From Bifidobacterium breve (GTDB lineage: Bacteria; Bacteroidota; Bacteroidia; Chitinophagales; Chitinophagaceae): a DNA stretch of 5,437 nucleotides. Shown here one piece after another: positions 1 to 5,437 of the stretch; within the stretch, counting starts at the first letter, position 1; every line of letters begins with the position of its first letter. The stretch lies in contig CALPJR020000078.1 in assembly GCA_943323935.2 (NCBI GenBank), positions 1 to 5,437 on the forward strand, read 5' to 3'. A program made the position numbers and the translations under genes. The notes under the pieces were generated by a model that was not told where the DNA came from, searched no databases, and saw only the letters and a list, made by a program, of their open reading frames with translations.

Positions 1-2785
1 TAGGATCCCCAGTTGAACCAAGTTTTAAAACTTTGTTTCTGTTGGCACTGATATTGAAATCTGTTGACCATTGAAACTTGCCTACTGTATTTCTTGTATT
101 TAAAGTAAACTCAACCCCTTTGTTTTCAACTTCACCAACGTTCGTTAATGCAGTTGTAAAACCAGCAGAGGAAGCAATATTTACATTCAACAATAAATCT
201 GATGTTACACTATTATAGTAATCAAATCCACCATAGATACGATCATTGAATAAACCAAAGTCCAAACCAATATCCAATTGCTTCTTAGACTCCCAGCTTA
301 ATTTGTCATTGTTTAATGTGGATCTGCCAATACCATTCACCAACGCATTACCAAATACATAATTTGCATTGTTTAATAAACCAATAGAGCCGTAGTTTGG
401 AATCTGGAAGTTACCAGTGAAACCATAACTTGCTCTCAATTTTAATTCATTGATAGATTCAACATTTGCCATAAATGATTCTTGGTCAATTCTCCAACCA
501 GCAGAAATAGATGGGAATACTCCAGTTTGATTACCGGTACCAAATCTTGATGATTTGTCTGAACGAATTAATGCAGATAATAAATACTTGTCTTTATATG
601 AATAGTTCGCTCTTGCTAATGCAGAAACTAAAGTCCATTGTTCTTTCACAGCAGATCCACCTGTAACTATACCACCACTAATTGTAGTTACTTGATCATC
701 TGGGAAACTATTTGCTTGGATAAATTGCAAATCGTTGTTTTGTTTTTGTGCAGTATAACCTCCAAGTAATGTCAATGTATGGTCATTAAATGTTTTAGAA
801 TAATCTAAAGTATTTTCCCAAATCCAATTTAAACCTTGTGAAGTACTCGATTTTGCAAATGGATCAGGTTTAGTTGCACCTCTATATAATAAGGTAACAC
901 CTTTGTAATAGGACTGTTGATAATTATCAAGATCGATACCGATATAAGTCTTGAAAGATAAATCAGGTAGGATATTATACTTAAGATAACTATTTCCAAA
1001 TATTCTAAGGTTACGGATATTTTCCTTAATTGCTTCCATTGTTGCCAATGGATTGTTAGCAGTGGTCATATAAGCACCCAATTGATTTTGGTTATCAGAC
1101 TGATTGATACTTCCATCAGGCAAATAAGGCTTAATCACTGGAGAGTGCACCATTGCATCATAAATAATCCCTGGAGGCAATGCAAAATAAGGTCCATTCG
1201 CAGGTAAACGATTGTTATCTGTAAAAGCAATATTTACACTAGATCCAATTTGTAATTTAGAAGAGATATCATCTACCACATTTGCTCTAAATGTATAACG
1301 ATCAAATTTAGAACCTTTAATTGTACCCTCTTCTGTATAATAACCAGCCGAAGTATAATAGGTCATATTGTCTTTTCCACCACTCACAGATAAATTATAA
1401 TTAGAAACCATACCTCTTGAAAGCACTAAGCTTAACCAATCGGTATTGGTGCCATCCCAATTGATATATTTTTCTGGGATTAAGAAATTCGCCTGTGTAC
1501 CTCTACCTGCATTTGTATTTGGATTATAAAGCGCATTGTATGTTTTACTTGCAGGATTTGTTGGATCGTTCGTTTGTAAATAGTTATTGTTTCTGGTTTC
1601 TTTTGTATACTGGATTAATTCTTCTGAGTTCATTAATTCTGGTAAGTTCATTGCTTCATTGACACCTGTATAAGCATTGAATGAAACTTGTTTTCTATTT
1701 TTTAATCCTTTTTTAGTCGTTACCATGATTACACCATTCGAACCTCTTGATCCATAGATACCAGCTGCAGATGCATCTTTTAATACTTCAATAGATTGTA
1801 TATCATTAGGATTGATCGTTGTGAAAGGATTAATTTTTGGCACTGTATATGCTTCTGTTCTTTGTCCAATATTTTGTTGTAAACCTGAATTGCTTGAAAT
1901 TGGCAAACCATCTATTACATATAATGGATCGTTTCCAGCAGAGATGGATGCAGAACCTCTAATTCTGATGACTGGTGCCGAACCAGGTTCACCAGAAGGT
2001 ACTGAAACTTCTAAACCAGCTACTCTACCTTGAATGGCATTTTCAAAACTACTTACCGCAATCTCTTTTAATTGAGATTCGTTAATACTAGCAATGGCAC
2101 CTGTAATTTCTTTTCTTTTTTGTTTACCATAACCAACCACTACCACTTCATCTAAGGCCTTTAAATTCGATTTTAATGCTACGTTTAAATCACTAGACTT
2201 GCTTGCTATTACTTCTTTATTTGAATAACCAACATAGCTAAAAACTAAGGTATTGTTGACTGACGCCAACTTGATTTGATACCTACCATTGTCATCTGTG
2301 ATTGTTTTAAGCGTACTGCCCTTCACAGTCACACTCACTCCTTTCAGTGGCTCGCCATCTTCAGAAGCCCTAACAACACCTGTAATTAAAGTGTCAGCTA
2401 TAGCATAAGAAGCGACTGAAAAATTATCACTTGTTTTATTAGAGATAACAATATTTTTATCATCTATTAATTTCCAGGTAACTGGGAGGCCGTCTAGTAT
2501 TTTATTTAAGATAACTTCCACATAAGCATCTTTGAACTGCGCTGTTACTTCTTTGTTTGCAGGCAATACATCGTTACTATAAAAAAAGCGATAGGATGAC
2601 TGTTTTTCGATCATTTTAAAAACAGTGTGTATATCAGATCTTTCTGAATTCAACGAAATTTTTTGCTGTGCAAAATTTTTCGCAGAAAGCTGAATTGAAA
2701 TGATAATTAATAAAAATCCAATTTTAATCCCTCTACCAAGAGAGGAAAGAAATTTTGTAATTGGAAAAGATTCTTTTTTTTCCAT
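1..2785 (-). CDS. SusC/RagA-family TonB-dependent outer-membrane receptor with N-terminal STN domain (C-terminus cut by window)
   Basis: The frame is open from ATG at 2785 to the window edge, giving 928 residues with no stop. Visible order: a signal peptide (basic n-region, hydrophobic core about residues 22-35, cleavage probably near 38-41), an STN domain (about 42-116), a carboxypeptidase-regulatory-like domain (about 133-210), the SusC-type segment DEVVVVGYG (212-220), a plug (about 222-360) and barrel strands from about 365 on. The SusC/RagA signature is clear at 325-359 (NPNDIQSIEVLKDASA, then YGSRGSNGVI). Relatives of this architecture are about 1,000-1,150 residues long, so perhaps 100-200 residues are missing. 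Such receptors import nutrients, often glycans, through the outer membrane with TonB energy and a SusD partner. The STN extension marks a signal-transducing receptor, which fits the FecR and sigma genes just upstream. Codons are strongly biased to TTA, AGA and GGT. An in-frame ATG at 2827 would add 14 residues; 2785 is preferred because it gives a normal MEKK-type n-region after an A-rich leader. The substrate is unknown. Confidence 0.95.
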   Translation of the reverse strand, partial: MEKKESFPITKFLSSLGRGIKIGFLLIIISIQLSAKNFAQQKISLNSERSDIHTVFKMIEKQSSYRFFYSNDVLPANKEVTAQFKDAYVEVILNKILDGLPVTWKLIDDKNIVISNKTSDNFSVASYAIADTLITGVVRASEDGEPLKGVSVTVKGSTLKTITDDNGRYQIKLASVNNTLVFSYVGYSNKEVIASKSSDLNVALKSNLKALDEVVVVGYGKQKRKEITGAIASINESQLKEIAVSSFENAIQGRVAGLEVSVPSGEPGSAPVIRIRGSASISAGNDPLYVIDGLPISSNSGLQQNIGQRTEAYTVPKINPFTTINPNDIQSIEVLKDASAAGIYGSRGSNGVIMVTTKKGLKNRKQVSFNAYTGVNEAMNLPELMNSEELIQYTKETRNNNYLQTNDPTNPASKTYNALYNPNTNAGRGTQANFLIPEKYINWDGTNTDWLSLVLSRGMVSNYNLSVSGGKDNMTYYTSAGYYTEEGTIKGSKFDRYTFRANVVDDISSKLQIGSSVNIAFTDNNRLPANGPYFALPPGIIYDAMVHSPVIKPYLPDGSINQSDNQNQLGAYMTTANNPLATMEAIKENIRNLRIFGNSYLKYNILPDLSFKTYIGIDLDNYQQSYYKGVTLLYRGATKPDPFAKSSTSQGLNWIWENTLDYSKTFNDHTLTLLGGYTAQKQNNDLQFIQANSFPDDQVTTISGGIVTGGSAVKEQWTLVSALARANYSYKDKYLLSALIRSDKSSRFGTGNQTGVFPSISAGWRIDQESFMANVESINELKLRASYGFTGNFQIPNYGSIGLLNNANYVFGNALVNGIGRSTLNNDKLSWESKKQLDIGLDFGLFNDRIYGGFDYYNSVTSDLLLNVNIASSAGFTTALTNVGEVENKGVEFTLNTRNTVGKFQWSTDFNISANRNKVLKLGSTGDP
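2448..2468 (-). repeat. 21-nt segment in the receptor STN region, near-identical to one in fecR
   Basis: This is the partner of 2902-2922, with 20 of 21 bases identical. It encodes IDDKNIV at residues 107-113 of the receptor, the end of its STN domain. The copies lie about 450 bp apart in direct orientation, so recombination between them would fuse the fecR C-terminus to the receptor after its STN domain. Confidence 0.7.
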
Positions 2786-2891
2786 AGGTTTTCTTTTATT
2801 GGTTATTGATAAGCTAATTAAGTCCATTTTAAAATAATTTTTATTGTCAACTTTGTAATCAAATCAGTAACTCCTATGAATTACTTCCTCT
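2786..2891 (-). promoter_or_regulatory. fecR-susC intergenic leader, possible receptor promoter region
   Basis: This 106-bp AT-rich gap is the largest in the cluster and the natural place for a promoter driven by the upstream ECF sigma factor. Read on the minus strand it holds a hairpin (2884-2867), then a TTGACA hexamer (2850-2845), an A/T-rich stretch including the palindrome ATTTTAAAAT (2835-2826), and AATAAAAGAAAA just before the 2785 start. I could not find a convincing partner element for TTGACA: the Bacteroidota -7 consensus TAnnTTTG is absent at the proper spacing. No Shine-Dalgarno site precedes either candidate start, as is usual in this phylum. The promoter role is inferred from position only. 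Confidence 0.35.
2867..2884 (-). other. Small hairpin 7 nt after the fecR stop codon
   Basis: On the minus strand the sequence reads GTAATTC-ATAG-GAGTTAC. The two 7-nt arms pair fully with one G-U wobble around a 4-nt loop. No U-run follows, so it is not a standard intrinsic terminator. It could damp readthrough from fecR into the receptor gene, or act as an mRNA processing or stability element between the low-expressed regulators and the high-expressed receptor. The stem is AU-rich and may be accidental. Confidence 0.35.
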
Positions 2892-3989
2892 TTATTCAAT
2901 TACAATATTTTTATCGTCTATTTTATAGTTAATATTTTTGGAGTACTTTATTAATTGAAATACTTTTTCTAAACTTACATTTTCAAATACGCCAGTATAC
3001 CTGTATTTTTTTACTTTTTCGTCTTTGAAACTGATCGTAATTGCATACTTTCTTTCTAATTCAATCGCAATTTTATCGAGTGGCTGATTCACAAAAACCA
3101 TTTTGTCATTCAACCAAGATGTTTCTGCAACTAAACTATCAGCTCTCAAATAAGTGATTGAAGTCAAAACAACCTTATTGTCAATACTACTTTTCACCTT
3201 TGTTGCAGCAGCTAATTCATCTTGCTCTTTAGCGATAATTAATTTTTCGGTTGGCTTTAATGTAATAATATCTTCAGGTCTTGACTCTAGAGACACTTCA
3301 ATCTTACCTTTAATTAAGGAGGTCTCTAGCTCTTTGTCTTGGGGATAATTTCGAACATTAAATGAAGTACCAAGCACTTTAATATTGATCTTCCCTGTGT
3401 GAATTATAAATGGTCTTGAGCTATCATGTGCTACATCAAAATAGGCTTCCCCAATCAGGGTCACTTCTCTATTCTTTCCTGCAGTAAAGTTTAAATAAGT
3501 CAATCTACTATCCGTATTTAAACGAACGATGGTGCCATCTGGTAATTTAATGGAAGACTTTGAGCCTCTTTTGGTCACTACTTCGTTTACAAAAGCGTTA
3601 TTCGTTTGCTTGATCACACTTTTATCCAAGCGAAGTGAGTAGTTGATAAAGAAGATTGTAAATATACCAGCTGCAATACCAATAAATGCAAGTTTCCTTT
3701 TTGTGAAACCAGTTGGTTTTTCTACCTCAGGCTCAAAATTTTGATCATTTGCCGAGTCAAACATGCCTGCTAATTGCATTTTAACATAATGAGAGGCATA
3801 TGCTTGATCTGCTATAGAAGCAGCTTCCTTCTCACAGTATACTGGCTCAATCATTTGGTCATATAAGAACTGCAAAGAAGGGTTGATTTTCAACATGGTA
3901 GAAATCTCTGCCAACTGCGATTCAGTCGCATCACCAGAAAGCTTTAAGCTTAACAAGTCAAAAAAATATTGTTCGGTTTGTTTATTCAT
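2892..3989 (-). CDS. FecR-family anti-sigma factor with C-terminal DUF4974/STN-like domain
   Basis: This 365-residue protein is full length for Bacteroidota FecR-like regulators. Residues 1-98 are hydrophilic and should be the cytoplasmic part that binds the sigma factor. A single membrane segment lies at about 99-118 (KLAFIGIAAGIFTIFFINY). The periplasmic FecR domain covers about 135-235, with the typical GSKSSIKLPDGTIVRLN (142-158) and VTLIGEAYFDVAHD (176-189). The C-terminal domain (about 296-365) matches the DUF4974 pattern and ends in IDDKNIVIE. In the Fec paradigm the periplasmic part senses the receptor's STN domain and passes the signal to the sigma factor, either releasing it or helping it. 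The start is firm: ATG at 3989 is the first ATG after an in-frame TAG 15 nt upstream. There is no Shine-Dalgarno site. It follows the sigma gene by 81 bp and precedes the receptor by 106 bp. The partner assignment comes from family knowledge and synteny. Confidence 0.95.
   Translation of the reverse strand: MNKQTEQYFFDLLSLKLSGDATESQLAEISTMLKINPSLQFLYDQMIEPVYCEKEAASIADQAYASHYVKMQLAGMFDSANDQNFEPEVEKPTGFTKRKLAFIGIAAGIFTIFFINYSLRLDKSVIKQTNNAFVNEVVTKRGSKSSIKLPDGTIVRLNTDSRLTYLNFTAGKNREVTLIGEAYFDVAHDSSRPFIIHTGKINIKVLGTSFNVRNYPQDKELETSLIKGKIEVSLESRPEDIITLKPTEKLIIAKEQDELAAATKVKSSIDNKVVLTSITYLRADSLVAETSWLNDKMVFVNQPLDKIAIELERKYAITISFKDEKVKKYRYTGVFENVSLEKVFQLIKYSKNINYKIDDKNIVIE
2902..2922 (-). repeat. 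21-nt segment at the fecR 3' end, near-identical to one in the receptor STN region
   Basis: This stretch matches 2448-2468 at 20 of 21 bases in the same orientation; the only difference is G at 2916 versus A at 2462. It encodes the IDDKNIV part of the FecR C-terminus. Both copies sit in the same reading phase and at the equivalent last strand of the two homologous-looking domains. Shared protein motif plus low-complexity A/T codons may explain it; local gene conversion or a domain duplication are alternatives. Confidence 0.7.
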
Positions 3990-4070
3990 TATGATACTAT
4001 ACTAAGACTGAATTATCGGGCCTTGCCGTGAAGACAAATCCACATATTTATACTATTTATAAATTATCTG
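3990..4070 (-). other. Sigma-fecR intergenic gap, no clear signal
   Basis: This 81-bp gap is AT-rich next to the sigma stop codon and less so in the middle. On the minus strand it holds two copies of TATAAATA nine bases apart (4061-4054 and 4052-4045) and TGGATTTG (4042-4035), one base off the Bacteroidota -7 consensus TAnnTTTG. No TTG element sits at the expected distance upstream. No terminator-like hairpin with a U-run is present, so sigma and fecR are probably co-transcribed. Confidence 0.3.
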
Positions 4071-4634
4071 CTATTTTAAAAATTGCTGCAGGTCCATTCT
4101 GATCTTCCTAAGGGCAATCCTCATATGTGTTTCAATGGTATTTTGAGAGATTTCGAGGACTTTTGAGACCTCTTTATAGCTAAGCCCTTCCTCCTTGATC
4201 AACCTAAACACCATTTGACATTTCAAAGGCAAGGAAGCAATCACTTTGTTCACCCTCAGGGTTACTTCGGAAAAAATATAAAGTTGCTCTGGGTTGTCCC
4301 CGCTATAAGTGCTAATATCCTCATTATCAATAGATTCGCTAAGGGATTGTTGGTGTTTTTTAGAAGCTAAATAAGTAAAACAGGCATTTTTAACGGATGT
4401 GATGAGGAATAATTTCAAATGCTGAATTTGAGAAAGCTTATTGCCCATCTCCCAAACTTTCAACATCATGTCCGAAACTATTTCTTCGCTAACAGCCCTA
4501 TCCTGCAGGATATTAAATGAAAATCGATACAATATTGGATGAAAATATAGAAATAGGCGCTTATAGGACTGCTCGTCCCTATAATAAGCCACTTTGCTTT
4601 GGTGATAGAGTAATTCTTGTGAGGATAGTTTCAA
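4071..4634 (-). CDS. FecI-like ECF RNA polymerase sigma factor (Bacteroidota expansion type), TTG start
   Basis: This 187-residue protein has the two-domain ECF layout. Region 2 spans about residues 22-93 (YKRLFLYFHPILYRFSF, then VSEEIVSDMMLKVWE at 48-62). Region 4 spans about 128-182 (LPLKCQMVFRLIKEEGLSYKEV, with a helix-turn-helix at about 150-175 containing ISQNTIETHMRIALRKIR). Region 3 is absent, as in all ECF factors. It should direct core RNA polymerase to a few target promoters, most likely that of the SusC-like receptor operon, under control of the FecR-like protein encoded next. The start is unusual: an in-frame TAA lies 12 nt before TTG 4634, and the first ATG is residue 56, inside region 2, so a non-ATG start is required. 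GTG at 4592 (residue 15) is the other option and would still keep region 2. No Shine-Dalgarno site is seen. The gene begins 17 bp after the dctA-like stop, so transcription and perhaps translation may be coupled to it. Length is typical for the family. Confidence 0.93.
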   Translation of the reverse strand: MKLSSQELLYHQSKVAYYRDEQSYKRLFLYFHPILYRFSFNILQDRAVSEEIVSDMMLKVWEMGNKLSQIQHLKLFLITSVKNACFTYLASKKHQQSLSESIDNEDISTYSGDNPEQLYIFSEVTLRVNKVIASLPLKCQMVFRLIKEEGLSYKEVSKVLEISQNTIETHMRIALRKIRMDLQQFLK

Positions 4635-4640
4635 AATACT

Positions 4641-4656
4641 TTTAATTTAAATTAAA
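4641..4656. repeat. Perfect 16-bp A/T palindrome over the dctA stop and sigma leader
   Basis: TTTAATTTAAATTAAA equals its own reverse complement. It overlaps the dctA-like stop codon (4654-4652) and ends 6 bp before the TTG start of the sigma gene. As RNA it would form only a weak 5-bp all-AU stem, so if functional it is more likely a DNA site for a dimeric regulator. In such an AT-rich gap a chance palindrome is quite possible. Confidence 0.6.
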
Positions 4657-5437
4657 TACCTACTACCTTTTTAAAGGTGTCCATATCTATTGCTTTTTCA
4701 TGTTTGGAAATAACTACCGTAGCCACTGCGTTACCAATAAAATTGGTGACCGATCTTGCTTCGCTCATAAAACGGTCTACTCCAATCAATAATGCAAGTC
4801 CTTCTAGGGGGATGACTTTGATTGCCGTTAAAGTAGAAGCTAAAACAATAAATCCACTTCCCGTAACACCGGCAGCACCTTTACTCGTAATCAATAAAAT
4901 ACCAAAAATGGTCAATTGTTGTGAAATAGAAAATTCAACATCAAATACTTGAGCTAAAAATATAATGGCCATACTTAAGTAAATAGAAGTGCCGTCTAGG
5001 TTAAAACTATATCCTGTTGGAATAATTAATCCAACGACAGATTTTTCGCATCCAGCTTGTTCTAATTTTTCCATAACAGATGGCAAAACCGCTTCGCTAC
5101 TACTTGCACCAATAACAATAAATATTTCTTCTTTCAGGTATTTTAATAATTTAATTAAACTAAAACCATAGTAGCGCATGATACCATTTAGAATCAAAAA
5201 AATAAAAATTAAAACCGTGATATAAAAAGTGAGCATGAACTTTCCTAAAATCAATAAACTTCCAATCCCAAATTTACCCATTGTATACGCCATACCGCCA
5301 AAAGCGCCAATAGGACTCAGTTTCATGACAATATGTAAAATATTGAATAAGGCTTTGTTGATGACACCAAATGTATTGATAATGCCCTCGTTACCTTTCT
5401 TAATCATCATTAAACCAACGGCGAAAAAAATACTAAA
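4652..5437 (-). CDS. dctA: DctA-like C4-dicarboxylate:cation symporter, DAACS family (N-terminus outside window)
   Basis: The frame is open from the window edge at 5437 to TAA at 4654-4652, giving 261 visible residues. ATG at 5410 is internal: the preceding codons read FSIFFAVGL and continue a membrane helix. E. coli DctA has about 428 residues, so roughly the first 40% is missing. Hallmarks in visible numbering are PIGAFGGMAYTMGKFG (42-57), GASSSEAVLPSVMEKLE (110-126, the serine-rich hairpin), PTGYSFNLDGTSIY (140-153), SKGAAGVTGSGF (185-196) and DRFMSEARSVTNFIGN (221-236). In this last motif Ser225 replaces the aspartate that binds the substrate amino group in GltPh-type aspartate transporters, while Arg228, which binds the side-chain carboxylate, is kept. 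This matches DctA and supports uptake of succinate, fumarate or malate across the inner membrane; the coupling ion (H+ or Na+) is not decided. It lies 17 bp before the sigma gene in the same orientation. Confidence 0.94.
   Translation of the reverse strand, partial: FSIFFAVGLMMIKKGNEGIINTFGVINKALFNILHIVMKLSPIGAFGGMAYTMGKFGIGSLLILGKFMLTFYITVLIFIFLILNGIMRYYGFSLIKLLKYLKEEIFIVIGASSSEAVLPSVMEKLEQAGCEKSVVGLIIPTGYSFNLDGTSIYLSMAIIFLAQVFDVEFSISQQLTIFGILLITSKGAAGVTGSGFIVLASTLTAIKVIPLEGLALLIGVDRFMSEARSVTNFIGNAVATVVISKHEKAIDMDTFKKVVGI

Noticed and set aside
1812..2033. Plus-strand open frame of 73 codons
   Set aside because: It lies wholly inside the plug-coding part of the receptor gene on the other strand and has no recognisable domain; the antisense match to a clear SusC signature shows it is a shadow.
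3154..3348. Plus-strand open frame of 64 codons
   Set aside because: It is antisense to the well-supported FecR-like gene. Its hydrophobic start is just the complement of a charged FecR stretch.
4020..4030. GGC/GCC inverted repeat in the sigma-fecR gap as a terminator
   Set aside because: The stem is only about 3 bp and no U-run follows.
4035..4042. TGGATTTG as a -7 promoter element for fecR
   Set aside because: It differs from TAnnTTTG at one key base and no TTG element lies at the usual distance upstream.
4045..4061. Tandem TATTTATA copies nine bases apart as a regulator site
   Set aside because: Two 8-bp A/T words in AT-rich DNA are weak evidence, with no further copies seen near other starts.
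4677..5171. Two plus-strand open frames (4677-4952 and 4989-5171)
   Set aside because: Both are antisense to conserved DctA motifs and resemble no known protein.
5408..5410. ATG at 5410 as the true start of the transporter gene
   Set aside because: The frame stays open to the window edge and the upstream codons continue a membrane helix. The protein would lack about 40% of the family's length.

Overview
The window comes from an AT-rich member of the Bacteroidota, probably of the Chitinophagaceae/Sphingobacteriales type. The reasons are a SusC/RagA-type TonB-dependent receptor with an N-terminal STN domain, a FecR-type anti-sigma factor ending in a DUF4974-like domain, a FecI-like ECF sigma factor, and starts without Shine-Dalgarno sites. 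The exact genus cannot be read from the sequence. All four genes lie on the minus strand, so the transcription order runs from high to low coordinates. No RNA gene, insertion sequence, CRISPR array or plus-strand gene is supported.

Layout in transcription order: (1) 5437-4652, the C-terminal ~60% of a DctA-like C4-dicarboxylate symporter, cut by the window edge. (2) After 17 bp, 4634-4071, an ECF sigma factor that has no usable ATG and seems to start at TTG. (3) After 81 bp, 3989-2892, a single-pass FecR-like anti-sigma factor. (4) After 106 bp, 2785-1, a SusC-like outer-membrane receptor with signal peptide, STN, carboxypeptidase-regulatory-like, plug and barrel regions; its C-terminus runs off the window. 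A susD-like lipoprotein gene would be expected next but is not visible.

Genes 2-4 form a complete cell-surface signalling circuit of the Fec type. The receptor binds a ligand outside, its periplasmic STN domain contacts the periplasmic part of the FecR-like protein, and that protein controls the ECF sigma factor in the cytoplasm. The sigma factor presumably transcribes the receptor operon. The ligand cannot be deduced from this window. The dctA-like gene runs directly into the sigma gene with no terminator between them, so the two may be co-transcribed.

This architecture is a known one in Bacteroidota. The details worth a second look are the TTG start of the sigma gene beside a perfect 16-bp A/T palindrome, and a nearly identical 21-nt segment shared by the fecR C-terminus and the STN region of the receptor. 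A small hairpin just after fecR and the tight dctA-sigma linkage also deserve checking.
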